DNA of 38,792 bases from the NCBI GenBank assembly GCA_028697725.1, contig JAQVEG010000026.1, positions 1 through 38,792 of the forward strand, read 5' to 3'. The notes under the pieces are model-generated. The model was not told the origin of the DNA. It ran no database searches and saw only the letters and a list, made by a program, of their open reading frames with translations. Below, in pieces: positions 15,497 to 23,898 of this stretch (the first letter of the stretch is position 1; each line of letters starts with the position of its first letter). The stretch comes from Anaerostipes sp. GTDB taxonomy: Bacteria; Bacillota; Clostridia; Lachnospirales; Lachnospiraceae. Made by a program: the position numbers and the translations under genes.

Positions 15497-15994
15497 ATGT
15501 TTGAAGTAGGCGATTATGTTGTGTATGGAACCAGCGGTGTTTGTAGAGTTGAGGCGATAGAGCCTATGCAGCTTTCGAGAAATTCAAAAAAAGAGCTTTA
15601 CTACACATTAGATCCCATTTATGACAAGGGAAGCACGGTATTTACGCCAATTAGTAATACAAAGATTGTGATTCGGCCAATCGTATCGGCGCAGGACGCA
15701 AATAAATTAATTGATAATATAAAAAGTATCGACTTGTTGTGGATTCGAGATGAGAAAAAGCGAGAAGATTATTATAAAGAAGCACTAAAGACATGTGACT
15801 GTACAGAATGGGTTAAGATTATTAAAACCTTATACCTTCGGAAAAAAGAACGGAAAGCAGAAGGAAAAAAAGTAACATTTAGTGATGAGAATTATTTGCA
15901 TTTAGCAGAACAGAATTTGTATGGGGAATTAGCCATAGCATTAGGAATGAAAAAAGATCAAATTGAAGAGTATATTGAGGAAAGAATAGGGTAG
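15497..15994 (+). CDS. CarD/CdnL-like RNA polymerase-binding regulator
   Basis: CarD-family proteins bind the RNA polymerase beta subunit through an N-terminal Tudor-like domain also found in the repair factor TRCF, and stabilise promoter open complexes. The 165-residue product begins MFEVGDYVVYGTSGVCRVEAI, the domain signature, followed by a helical C-terminal half (about 65-160) with the basic WVKIIKTLYLRKKERKAEGKK. ATG 15497 has an AAAGGAG site; the longer frame upstream includes the promoter. A terminator overlaps the stop codon. It is monocistronic. Confidence 0.9.
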   Translation: MFEVGDYVVYGTSGVCRVEAIEPMQLSRNSKKELYYTLDPIYDKGSTVFTPISNTKIVIRPIVSAQDANKLIDNIKSIDLLWIRDEKKREDYYKEALKTCDCTEWVKIIKTLYLRKKERKAEGKKVTFSDENYLHLAEQNLYGELAIALGMKKDQIEEYIEERIG

Positions 15995-16010
15995 TATCCT
16001 ATTCTTTTTT
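15981..16010 (+). terminator. Terminator of the CarD-like gene
   Basis: AAAGAATAGG (15981-15990) pairs with CCTATTCTTT (15998-16007) around a seven-base loop, and the T run continues to 16010. The stop codon (15992-15994) is in the loop. Confidence 0.8.
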
Positions 16011-16089
16011 CTATGTTAAGGATTTCCGATATTTTCTAAAGAAAGTCTTACATTTTGCTAACATTCCTTCCTTTTTTTTATTTATGTGC

Positions 16090-16095
16090 TATAAT
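16090..16095 (+). promoter_or_regulatory. -10 box of the dlt operon promoter
   Basis: TATAAT preceded by TGC (extended -10), 48 bases upstream of dltA. The -35 is poor, leaving room for activation, for example by an envelope-stress two-component system. Confidence 0.5.
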
Positions 16096-16143
16096 CATCT
16101 TTGCAAATATACGTTACATAAAGATATGAAGGAGCAAAAGTAT

Positions 16144-17667
16144 ATGAACATTTTACAAACGATAAGGCGGACTGCAAAGCAGAATCCAGAGAGGGTAGCA
16201 GTTCAAAGTAAGGGGATGACACTTACTTATGGACAGTTAGAAGAAAAGTCGAATCGATTGGCAGGATGGTTAGTAACACAATATGGGGAAAGTAAGAAAC
16301 CAGTGATTGTGTATGGTCATAAAAGTCCATATATGCTGGTTTGTTTTTTGGCATGTGTCAAGTCAGGACGTGCATATTGCCCCCAAGATGTTTCTGTTCC
16401 AGACAGCCGGGTAGGTGAAATTGTTGAAAGTGTGAATCCAGATACAGTATTTGTAGTGGAGGGAGATTTAGACATTGAGAGCAATTGCACCATAAATTCA
16501 AAAAAATTAAAGGATATAATAGAACAAAGTGAACCACTAGAAGATGTGATTTCGTGGGTAAAAGCCGAAGATGTATTTTATATTATTTTCACGTCAGGTA
16601 GTACAGGAAAGCCAAAAGGGGTACAGATTACCACAGATAATTTAAATCATTATTTAGATTGGTCTGTGAACCTTGGAACATCAAGTGAAGATAAAGAGAA
16701 TCAGAACTTCATGAATCAGGCACCTTTTTCTTTTGATTTGTCAGTGATGGATCTTTATACATGTCTTGCAAGTGGAGGTACTTTGTGGACCATGGATAAG
16801 GAAGCACAAAGTGATTACGGGAAGATGTTTGAATATTTTAAAGATTCAGATATTAATGTATGGGTATCTACCCCATCTTTTGCCGATATGTGTTTGTCTG
16901 ATCCAGGATTTTCAAAGGACTTGCTTCCCAACTTAGAAGTATTTCTATTTTGTGGAGAGATATTAACTACAAAAACAGCAGAAAAGCTTTTAGATCGATT
17001 TAAAGGAGCAAAAGTAATTAATACATATGGACCAACAGAATCAACAGTTGCAGTTTCTGATGTTGAGATTACCAAGAGTCTTTTGGATGAAATCATAGAA
17101 CAAGGAAAGTCACTTCCTGTTGGAAAGGCGAAACCTGGAACAAGAATTGAGATATGGAATGAAGAAGGGGAAAGAGTTTCTGATGGAGAACGTGGAGAGA
17201 TTATAATTATTGGAGATACTGTAAGCTGTGGTTATTATCAGAATCCCCAGATGACAGAAAAGTCATTTTTTACACATGAGGGAGAAAGAGGTTATCACAC
17301 AGGTGATGCAGGATATTTGATAGACGGACAGTTATATTATGGTGGACGAATTGATCTTCAGATTAAACTTCATGGATATCGAATTGAATTAGAGGATATA
17401 GAGAATAATTTAACTAGATTACCACAGATTGAAAAGGCAATTATTATTCCCAATGAAAAAGATGGAAAGATTCGGAGTTTAACAGCAGTTGTTACTGGGA
17501 ATCTTGAAAATCAAAGTGAACGGGCATTTGGAAAGAAAATCAAAGAAGATTTGAAAGCATTTCTTCCAGATTATATGGTGCCAAAAAAGATTAAAGTATT
17601 AGATGAATTTCCAATGAATCAAAATGGGAAAATTAATCGAAAAGCCATTGGAGGAATGTTATCATGA
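16144..17667 (+). CDS. dltA: D-alanine--D-alanyl carrier protein ligase
   Basis: DltA adenylates D-alanine and loads it on the phosphopantetheine of DltC. The 507-residue adenylation enzyme has the P-loop SGSTGKPKG (151-159), the NQAPFSFDLSVMDLY segment, NTYGPTEST, the YHTGD motif, GRIDLQIKLHGYRIE, and the C-terminal catalytic-lysine motif NQNGKINRKAI. The length matches DltA of bacilli. ATG 16144 has AAGGAG nine bases upstream. The stop overlaps the dltB start by four bases (ATGA), so the two are translationally coupled. Confidence 0.97.
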   Translation: MNILQTIRRTAKQNPERVAVQSKGMTLTYGQLEEKSNRLAGWLVTQYGESKKPVIVYGHKSPYMLVCFLACVKSGRAYCPQDVSVPDSRVGEIVESVNPDTVFVVEGDLDIESNCTINSKKLKDIIEQSEPLEDVISWVKAEDVFYIIFTSGSTGKPKGVQITTDNLNHYLDWSVNLGTSSEDKENQNFMNQAPFSFDLSVMDLYTCLASGGTLWTMDKEAQSDYGKMFEYFKDSDINVWVSTPSFADMCLSDPGFSKDLLPNLEVFLFCGEILTTKTAEKLLDRFKGAKVINTYGPTESTVAVSDVEITKSLLDEIIEQGKSLPVGKAKPGTRIEIWNEEGERVSDGERGEIIIIGDTVSCGYYQNPQMTEKSFFTHEGERGYHTGDAGYLIDGQLYYGGRIDLQIKLHGYRIELEDIENNLTRLPQIEKAIIIPNEKDGKIRSLTAVVTGNLENQSERAFGKKIKEDLKAFLPDYMVPKKIKVLDEFPMNQNGKINRKAIGGMLS

Positions 17668-18818
17668 GTTTTTTTAGTGGTGCACCTTTCTTTGGGGTTG
17701 TATTTATCATAGCAATCCTTGCATTGCTTTTAGGATACACAGAACGCCCACTGAAGTGGCTTAATGTTGTTACTTCGATTTTAGTCGTTGGATTTGTTTT
17801 AGTTGAAAAACCAAGACAGTTATTTTTCTTCCTTATGTTCTATATCATCGAGCTGGTTCTTGTAAAAGGCTATCTAAAGATAAGAACAGAAAAAGGAAGG
17901 CAGGTAGCGACATATCGAATTGCAGTTTTTCTTAGTATTGTCCCGCTTATTTTATGTAAGGCAGGAGAGATTGTCTGTCTATATCAGATTAAGTGGTTCC
18001 AATTTGTAGGAATTTCTTATTTAACATTTCGATGTGTACAGATGATTGTTGAATCTTACGATGGGGTAATCAAAGAGATTAAAGTATTAGATTTTACAGT
18101 GTTTTTAATGTTTTTCCCTACTTTTAGCTGTGGACCAATTGATCGAAGCAGAAGATTTGTAGAGGATTTTCATAAGGTATATAAACGTCAGGAATATCTT
18201 GAACTTTTTGGAACAGGATTAGAGAAGATATTTTTGGGCCTTGTATATAAGAACGTAATTGCAACTATATTCTTTCAGATTATGGAAGAACTTCCAAAAG
18301 CGACTATCATGGAGAAATTCATACATGTATATTCTTATGGATTTTATATGTTCTTTGATTTTGCAGGATATAGTTTAATGGCCATTGGTGTTGCTTATAT
18401 GCTTGGAATTAAAGTGCCTGAGAACTTTAAAAAACCATTTTTAAGTGTAGACATGAAAGATTTCTGGGCAAGATGGCATATTTCTTTGTCAGAATGGTTT
18501 CGAGATTTTATTTTCTCAAGATTTATTATGTTATCTATGAAGAAAAAGTGGTTCCCAACAAGACTTTTTGGTGCTTCGGTAGGATTTATCATCAATATGT
18601 TTGTTATGGGATTATGGCATGGACCATCTGTTCATTACATACTGTATGGACTATACCATGGAGTTTTACTTGCATTAACAGAAATATACCAAAAGAAATC
18701 AAAATTTTATAAACGAAACAAAAAGAAAAAAGTATATCGATTTGTATCTTGGTTTATCACCTTCCAACTTGTTATGTTTGGATTTTTGATATTTTCAGGA
18801 CAGTTGATTGCATATTAA
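17664..18818 (+). CDS. dltB: D-alanyl transfer protein DltB (MBOAT acyltransferase)
   Basis: DltB is the membrane-bound O-acyltransferase that moves D-alanine from DltC across the membrane. The 384-residue polytopic protein has the two conserved histidines: H272 in ARWHISLSEWFRDF and H319 in MGLWHGPS. Their 47-residue spacing equals that of H289 and H336 in the Streptococcus thermophilus structure. A YHG follows near 332. It overlaps dltA by four bases and is followed by dltC after 22 bases. Confidence 0.96.
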   Translation: MSFFSGAPFFGVVFIIAILALLLGYTERPLKWLNVVTSILVVGFVLVEKPRQLFFFLMFYIIELVLVKGYLKIRTEKGRQVATYRIAVFLSIVPLILCKAGEIVCLYQIKWFQFVGISYLTFRCVQMIVESYDGVIKEIKVLDFTVFLMFFPTFSCGPIDRSRRFVEDFHKVYKRQEYLELFGTGLEKIFLGLVYKNVIATIFFQIMEELPKATIMEKFIHVYSYGFYMFFDFAGYSLMAIGVAYMLGIKVPENFKKPFLSVDMKDFWARWHISLSEWFRDFIFSRFIMLSMKKKWFPTRLFGASVGFIINMFVMGLWHGPSVHYILYGLYHGVLLALTEIYQKKSKFYKRNKKKKVYRFVSWFITFQLVMFGFLIFSGQLIAY

Positions 18819-18840
18819 AACAATTAGGAGGATTTGAAAG

Positions 18841-19074
18841 ATGGAAGAAAAGATTTTAGATATTTTAGAAGAGGTTTGTGAAGATTCTGATGTTAGAGAT
18901 GATTTAGATATGGATTTATTTGAAGAAGATTTATTAGATTCATTGGCATTTGCAGAACTATTAGTGGCGATTGAAGATCAATTAGGAGTTGTAATTGCAC
19001 CATCAGAAGTTACAAGAGATGATATGAATACAGCAAACAAAATTATTCAAATGGTTCAAAGCAAGGCGAATTAG
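18841..19074 (+). CDS. dltC: D-alanyl carrier protein
   Basis: DltC is a 77-residue acidic acyl-carrier protein. The phosphopantetheine attachment serine is S34 in LLDSLAF, followed by LLVAIEDQLGV, the usual recognition helix. An AGGAGG site precedes ATG 18841. It carries D-alanine as a thioester between DltA and DltB. Confidence 0.95.
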   Translation: MEEKILDILEEVCEDSDVRDDLDMDLFEEDLLDSLAFAELLVAIEDQLGVVIAPSEVTRDDMNTANKIIQMVQSKAN

Positions 19075-19083
19075 AGGTATTTT

Positions 19084-20274
19084 ATGAGAAATATAAAGGC
19101 ATTTTTAATCGCACTGGTTTTGAGTATTATTTCTGCAGTTGGAATCTTGAATTATGCTAGTGATACGTTACCTAAGTATAGTATCAACTATGGAACATGG
19201 ATGGATGAGTCAAAGTATGCTTGTGTAAAAGGAATTACAGAAGTCTTAAGTGAAGAACAAACAATTCCCATTTTTGGTTCTTCAGAGCTGCGGCATGGAA
19301 TGAACTCAAAATATCATGCAAAGGCAGTATTTAAAAATACGGATATGAGGCCGTTTTTAATTGGACAGGCTGGATATCAGAGTTTAACACATGCAATGAC
19401 TATGGGTGCTGTGGGTAATTCTATGAAAGAAAAGAAAGCAGTCCTAATTGTTTCGCCACAATGGTTTAAGATAGGTGGAGTGAAGAAAAGTGCATTTGGG
19501 GCAGCATTTTCAGAAGACGCATTTATTGAATTTTTAAAAAATGATAATATATCAGCAGATAATAAAAATGAGATGATTCAAAGAGTCAGAGATTTGACGC
19601 AAAGTAATGAGGATATGTATCGAAAGATAAATAATGATGTGGCATGGTATGATAAGGATCAAGAGGGATTAGTTACAACAATTAGAAAAGAAGTACATAA
19701 TTTTTTAGTTGTAGGAAAATCAAGATCAAAACTGATACTTAGAAAAAAAGTGTTGCTGGAAAAGGGTCATAAAGAAAGAAAAGAAGCAGAAGGAACAAAA
19801 GATGCTGTGGGAGAGCCAGATTGGAATAAACTCAAGGAAAAGGCAGAAAAACGAGGGAAAATTGTATCTAGAAATAATGGATTTGGAATGTATGACAGCA
19901 TATATGAAAAAAGTTATCATCAATATGTAGAGGGAAAAAAGAAATTAAAGAAAGTGAATTATGATTATAATTCAGTTGAATTTAAGGACTTAGAATTATT
20001 CGTTAAAATATGCAAGGATTTAAAGGTAGAACCAATGGTTGTGATTCTCCCATACAATGGAAGATGGTATGACTATATGGGACTGAAAAAAGAAGAGCGA
20101 AAGGCATACTATAAAAAGGTAAATACAATATTAGACAAATACAAGGTAAAACGCTCCGATTTATCAGGGAAAGAATATGCCAGCTACTATTTTAGAGATA
20201 ATTCTCATTTATTATTGAAAGGATTGGTTGATTTAAATGAACATATTTACAACTTTTATGAATTCGATCAGTAA
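19084..20274 (+). CDS. dltD: DltD, D-alanine transfer to lipoteichoic acid
   Basis: DltD is a membrane-anchored esterase-like protein on the outer face that passes D-alanine to teichoic acid. The 396-residue product has one N-terminal membrane helix (about residues 5-25). The SGNH-like nucleophile motif is FGSSELRHG (S66/S67) and the C-terminal catalytic pair is RDNSHL. The charged stretch at about 200-265, with KGHKERKEAEG, makes the middle more hydrophilic than usual. The last 38 bases overlap a short downstream ORF in another frame. Confidence 0.94.
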   Translation: MRNIKAFLIALVLSIISAVGILNYASDTLPKYSINYGTWMDESKYACVKGITEVLSEEQTIPIFGSSELRHGMNSKYHAKAVFKNTDMRPFLIGQAGYQSLTHAMTMGAVGNSMKEKKAVLIVSPQWFKIGGVKKSAFGAAFSEDAFIEFLKNDNISADNKNEMIQRVRDLTQSNEDMYRKINNDVAWYDKDQEGLVTTIRKEVHNFLVVGKSRSKLILRKKVLLEKGHKERKEAEGTKDAVGEPDWNKLKEKAEKRGKIVSRNNGFGMYDSIYEKSYHQYVEGKKKLKKVNYDYNSVEFKDLELFVKICKDLKVEPMVVILPYNGRWYDYMGLKKEERKAYYKKVNTILDKYKVKRSDLSGKEYASYYFRDNSHLLLKGLVDLNEHIYNFYEFDQ

Positions 20275-20398
20275 ACATATAGATACCAAATTAATAGGTA
20301 AGATTTTTATGTTTTATGTACTGTTGATGATACTATTTATATATTTTATTATTTCAAGAGATTCGGCAGCACCAGTGTTTATCTATGAACAGTTTTAA
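20237..20398 (+). CDS. dltX: DltX-like membrane microprotein at the end of the dlt operon
   Basis: A 53-residue frame starts inside the end of dltD and stops at TAA 20396-20398. It has a short basic N-terminus (SKHIDTKLIGK), a single hydrophobic segment (about 24-38, IFMFYVLLMILFIYFII) and the C-terminus APVFIYEQF. DltX proteins are about 50 residues with one membrane helix and a conserved C-terminal FIYNEF-like end, whose tyrosine takes part in D-alanine transfer between DltB and DltD. This C-terminus fits that motif. In bacilli dltX precedes dltA; here it follows dltD. There is no good ribosome site, so coupling to dltD is likely; a second in-frame ATG lies at 20258. Confidence 0.78.
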   Translation: MNIFTTFMNSISKHIDTKLIGKIFMFYVLLMILFIYFIISRDSAAPVFIYEQF

Positions 20399-20458
20399 AT
20401 AGAATATAATCACTTTATATGCTAAAATAGAAAGCAAAAGAAATAAGGAGTGACTTTT

Positions 20459-21118
20459 ATGAAAGATAGAACAAAGGGCATCATCGCAATCGCTTTAGTT
20501 ATAATATTTTGTATTGGTGCAGTTTTAGGGTATTCTTATATATCTCAACGCCATGGAATGGGTCAGGGAATTGAATATCTTGAAGATGGAGAATACCAAA
20601 AGGCATATGAGGAGTTTGAAAAGGCAGCATCTAAGTTTTCCTTAGGATACACAAAGCAGAAGGTAGACAGCATGTATTATGAAGGAGAATCTTTGTATCG
20701 GTTAGAGCGTTACGAAGATGCGATTTCAGTGTATGATTCTATTTTAAAGCATAAGGAAGCTGGATATGGATATGCAATGAAAGCATTATGTTATGTGGGA
20801 TTAGAACAAGAAGAAAAGGCAGTTGAAATATGCAATCAAGGAATCGCTAACTGTAAGACAGAAGGTGAAAGCTATGATGTTAAGATTGCGATTCTTATGA
20901 AACAAAAGAAATATGATCAAGGATTGAAAGTTGTGAAGACAGCATTAAGTCAGGATCTTGTTTCTGGGAAGGCGCAGATTATGTTTGACCGAATCAGCCT
21001 TTATGAAGGAAAGTTAGACTATAATACGGCATATAAATATGCAAAGGACTATGTGAAAGCATATCCGAAAGATAAGAAAGGGAAGAAAGAATTAACCTTC
21101 TTAAAAAGTCGAATTTAA
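20459..21118 (+). CDS. Membrane-anchored TPR-repeat protein
   Basis: The 219-residue protein has an N-terminal membrane helix (about residues 8-26) after a KDRTK start, then tetratricopeptide repeats: GIEYLEDGEYQKAYEEFEKAASKF, YRLERYEDAISVYDSILKH, YVGLEQEEKAVEICNQG and a later KKYDQGLKVVKTAL unit. Such proteins scaffold other proteins at the membrane; no specific role is evident. ATG 20459 has AAGGAG eight bases upstream and is preferred to GTG 20450. A TGC TAAAAT at 20419-20427 may be its extended -10, so it is probably separate from the dlt operon. A strong terminator follows. Confidence 0.82.
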   Translation: MKDRTKGIIAIALVIIFCIGAVLGYSYISQRHGMGQGIEYLEDGEYQKAYEEFEKAASKFSLGYTKQKVDSMYYEGESLYRLERYEDAISVYDSILKHKEAGYGYAMKALCYVGLEQEEKAVEICNQGIANCKTEGESYDVKIAILMKQKKYDQGLKVVKTALSQDLVSGKAQIMFDRISLYEGKLDYNTAYKYAKDYVKAYPKDKKGKKELTFLKSRI

Positions 21119-21127
21119 TAAAATGAT

Positions 21128-21163
21128 AAAAAGCAATTAGAGAAATCTAGTTGCTTTTTTTTT
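21128..21163 (+). terminator. Terminator after the TPR gene
   Basis: AAAAAGCAATTAGA (21128-21141) pairs with 21146-21159 around a GAAA tetraloop, 14 pairs with one G-U, and ends in eight or more T. Confidence 0.9.
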
Positions 21164-21192
21164 ACGTAAAATTTTATTTCGTATAAAAACTA

Positions 21193-21220
21193 TTGACAAA
21201 ATTTAAATTCATGTTAAAAT
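21193..21220 (+). promoter_or_regulatory. Promoter of the L-sorbose operon
   Basis: A consensus TTGACA (21193-21198) and TAAAAT (21215-21220) with 16-base spacing and TGT before the -10. This is the strongest -35 of any operon promoter in the window. Confidence 0.75.
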
Positions 21221-21245
21221 AAAACCATAAAATAAAGTTTCACAG

Positions 21246-21257
21246 AAAAGCGCTTAA
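21246..21257. promoter_or_regulatory. cre-like or LacI-type operator (AAGCGCTT)
   Basis: The self-complementary core AAGCGCTT (21248-21255) matches the centre of the CcpA cre consensus (AARCGYTT), with weaker flanks. It lies about 20-30 bases after the predicted transcription start, a roadblock position typical for catabolite repression of sugar operons. Confidence 0.5.
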
Positions 21258-21298
21258 TGAAATTTAATTTATTGTATATGTATTTGAAGGAGGATATT

Positions 21299-21724
21299 AT
21301 GTATTTAATTGTTGCTGCCCATGGGGATTTAGCAAAAGAAGTTTTGAATTCAGCCAATATGGTTTATGGACAGGTTGAAAACATTTCTACCGTTCCATTT
21401 GTACCAGGAGAGAATGGAACCGATCTAAAAAGAAAGTATGAAGAAATATTAAAAGATGTAAATGATGAAGTTGTATTTTTAGTTGATTTGTTTGGAGGAA
21501 GTCCATACAACGCAGCTTTTGAATTTGCATTAAAGAATGACAACATGGATGTAGTAACTGGGCTAAGCCTTCCAATGTTGATTGATGTACTAACAACAAG
21601 GGAGATGAACTCAGAGGTAAAGGCAAAAGAATTAATTCACATGATAAATCCGGAGGGATATGTTAAGTCATGTAAGATGATGTTAAATGAAAAACAAGAG
21701 GAAGAAGAGGAGGATGATTTATAA
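21299..21724 (+). CDS. sorF: PTS mannose/sorbose-family EIIA component
   Basis: This 141-residue cytosolic phosphocarrier accepts phosphate from HPr on H8 (IVAAHGDLAKE) and passes it to EIIB. The family blocks FLVDLFGGSPYNAA (about 60-73) and the acidic C-terminal tail are present. ATG 21299 follows AAGGAGG. The TAA shares its last base with the EIIB start. Sorbose specificity comes from the SorE and SorD enzymes in the same operon, not from this protein. Confidence 0.9.
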   Translation: MYLIVAAHGDLAKEVLNSANMVYGQVENISTVPFVPGENGTDLKRKYEEILKDVNDEVVFLVDLFGGSPYNAAFEFALKNDNMDVVTGLSLPMLIDVLTTREMNSEVKAKELIHMINPEGYVKSCKMMLNEKQEEEEEDDL

Positions 21725-22200
21725 TGAAAATCAATTTATGTAGAATCGATGACCGATTAATTCATGGACAAGTTGCCACTGTATGGGCAAAGGAAGCAAA
21801 TGCACAAAGAATCATTGTGTGTAGTGATGAAGTAGCCAAAGACGATATTAGAAAAACATTGTTATTACAAGTAGGACCACCAGGAATCAAAGTAAGTGTG
21901 GTTGATGTTGCAAAAGCAATTAGAGTTTATAACAATCCAAAATATGAAAATGATACGGTATTTTTCTTATATACATGTCCACAGGATGTGTTAAGAATGA
22001 TTGAAGGCGGAGTACCAATTCAAAGTGTAAACATTGGTGGAATGTCATTTAAGACAGGAAAAGAACAGATTACAAAGGCTGTTTCTGTAGATGAAAGCGA
22101 CAAGGAAGCCTTTCGTAAGATGAATGAACGAGGCGTAGAGTTAGAAATTAGATCCATCGCAACAGATAACAAAGTAGATTTAATGTCAAAAATTAAATAA
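21724..22200 (+). CDS. sorB: PTS mannose/sorbose-family EIIB component
   Basis: The 158-residue EIIB has the phosphorylation site H14 in RIDDRLIHGQVATVW, the diagnostic motif of the mannose-fructose-sorbose family, followed by IIVCSDEVAKDD. It takes phosphate from EIIA and phosphorylates the incoming sugar. Its start overlaps the EIIA stop (TAATG), so the two are made together. Confidence 0.93.
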   Translation: MKINLCRIDDRLIHGQVATVWAKEANAQRIIVCSDEVAKDDIRKTLLLQVGPPGIKVSVVDVAKAIRVYNNPKYENDTVFFLYTCPQDVLRMIEGGVPIQSVNIGGMSFKTGKEQITKAVSVDESDKEAFRKMNERGVELEIRSIATDNKVDLMSKIK

Positions 22201-22223
22201 GGAAGACTTAAAGGAGGATTAAC

Positions 22224-23039
22224 ATGGGATTATCAGTAGTTCAAATCGTGTTACTATTTATCGTAGCATGTATCGCAGGAATGGGAAGTGTATTGGATTC
22301 ATTTCAAACACATCGACCATTGATTGCATGTACATTAGTAGGAATCGTTTTAGGTGATATTAAGACAGGAGTTATGCTTGGTGGAACATTGGAAATGATC
22401 GCTCTTGGATGGATGAACATTGGAGCAGCACAGTCTCCAGATTCAGCTTTGGCAAGTATTATTTCAACCATCTTAGTTATTGTAGGAAATCAATCAGTAT
22501 CTGCAGGAATTGCAATTGCACTTCCAGTGGCAGTGGCAGGACAAATGCTAACAGTATTTGCACGTACCATCACAATTTTCTTCCAGCATGCAGCAGATAA
22601 ATATGCAGAAGATGCAAACTTTAAAATGATTGATATATGTCATATAACAGCGTTAATTGTACAAGCTCTTCGTGTTGCAATTCCAGCATTGTTAGTTGCA
22701 GTTGTTGTAAGTCCTGAGGGAGTAAAAACAATGTTAAATCAAATTCCAGATGTAGTAACTGGAGGATTAACAGTTGCCGGAGGATTTATCGTAGTTGTCG
22801 GATATGCAATGGTTATTAATATGATGAGTGCAAAGTATCTTATGCCATTCTTTTTCCTAGGATTTATTTTGGCAGCATTTGTAGATTTCAACCTTGTAGC
22901 ATTTGGTGCAATGGGAGCAATCTTCGCACTTGTTTATGTTCAATTAAATCCAAAATTTAGTCAGCCACAGGTAGCAGCAGTTCCAGTTGGAGCCACAGCT
23001 GCAAGTGATTTAGATGATGACTTAGATGACGAATTATAG
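22224..23039 (+). CDS. sorA: PTS mannose/sorbose-family EIIC permease
   Basis: This 271-residue polytopic EIIC forms the sugar channel with EIID. It has the motif GTLEMIALGWMNIGAAQSPDSALASI near residue 52 and about seven or eight membrane segments. The last residues are an acidic tail (DLDDDLDDEL). A GGAGG site precedes ATG 22224, and it lies 23 bases after EIIB. Confidence 0.94.
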   Translation: MGLSVVQIVLLFIVACIAGMGSVLDSFQTHRPLIACTLVGIVLGDIKTGVMLGGTLEMIALGWMNIGAAQSPDSALASIISTILVIVGNQSVSAGIAIALPVAVAGQMLTVFARTITIFFQHAADKYAEDANFKMIDICHITALIVQALRVAIPALLVAVVVSPEGVKTMLNQIPDVVTGGLTVAGGFIVVVGYAMVINMMSAKYLMPFFFLGFILAAFVDFNLVAFGAMGAIFALVYVQLNPKFSQPQVAAVPVGATAASDLDDDLDDEL

Positions 23040-23057
23040 AAATAGAGGAGAAGAATT

Positions 23058-23882
23058 ATGAGTGAACAAAATACATTAACAAAAAAAGACCGAGTAAATA
23101 TGTTTATGCGTTCTAATTTTCAACAGGCGTCTTTCAATTATGAAAGAATCCACGCATTGGGATTTGCATTTGACATGGTACCAGCAATTAAAAGACTTTA
23201 TCACACAAAAGAAGAGCAGGCAGCTGCGTTAAAGAGACATATGACATTCTTTAATGTAACTCCAGCCTGTGCAGGACCAGTAATTGGTGTTACTGCAGCA
23301 TTGGAAGAGACAAAAGCAAATGGAGCTGATATTGAAGACGGAACCATTGGAAGTATTAAGATTGGTTTAATGGGACCTTTGTGTGGAGTAGGTGATCCTT
23401 TATTCTGGGGAACATTAAGACCAATCACTGCAGCAATTGGTGCATCTATGGCATTGACAGGAAACCTTTTAGGACCATTACTATTCTTCGTATTGTTTAA
23501 TGCAGTTCGTTTGGCAGCATTATACTTTGGACTTGAAATTGGATATCAAAAAGGATTGGATTTGGTTAAAAACTTAGCAGGAAATACACTTCAAAAGATT
23601 ACAGAAGGTGCAACCATTCTTGGTATGTTTGTTATGGGAGCGTTAGTATCAAAATGGACATCTATCAATGTTCCATTGGTAGTTTCTAAAGTAACAACAA
23701 ATGGAAAAACAACAATTACAACGGTACAAAATATTTTAGATCAGTTAATGCCTGGTTTACTTGGACTACTTTTAACTCTTTTAGTATGTAAATTACTTAA
23801 AAAGAACATAAGTGCAATTGGAATTATCTTTGCTCTTTTTGTTGTAGGTATTGTAGGATATGGCTTAGGAATCTTAGCATAG
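23058..23882 (+). CDS. sorM: PTS mannose/sorbose-family EIID component
   Basis: The 274-residue EIID has the family N-terminal segment RSNFQQASFNYERIHALGFAFDMVPAIKRLY, then FFNVTPACAGPVIGVTAALEE and the MGPLCGVGDPLFWGTLRPI motif, with membrane helices in the C-terminal half. With EIIC it forms the translocation unit. It follows EIIC by 18 bases with a GGAG site. Confidence 0.94.
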   Translation: MSEQNTLTKKDRVNMFMRSNFQQASFNYERIHALGFAFDMVPAIKRLYHTKEEQAAALKRHMTFFNVTPACAGPVIGVTAALEETKANGADIEDGTIGSIKIGLMGPLCGVGDPLFWGTLRPITAAIGASMALTGNLLGPLLFFVLFNAVRLAALYFGLEIGYQKGLDLVKNLAGNTLQKITEGATILGMFVMGALVSKWTSINVPLVVSKVTTNGKTTITTVQNILDQLMPGLLGLLLTLLVCKLLKKNISAIGIIFALFVVGIVGYGLGILA

Positions 23883-23898
23883 AGATGGGGGAGATAAA

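Noticed and set aside
21248-21255. AAGCGCTT as a certain CcpA cre site
   Set aside because: Only the core matches; the flanking TG and CA positions of the consensus are not met, so it is kept only as a possible operator.
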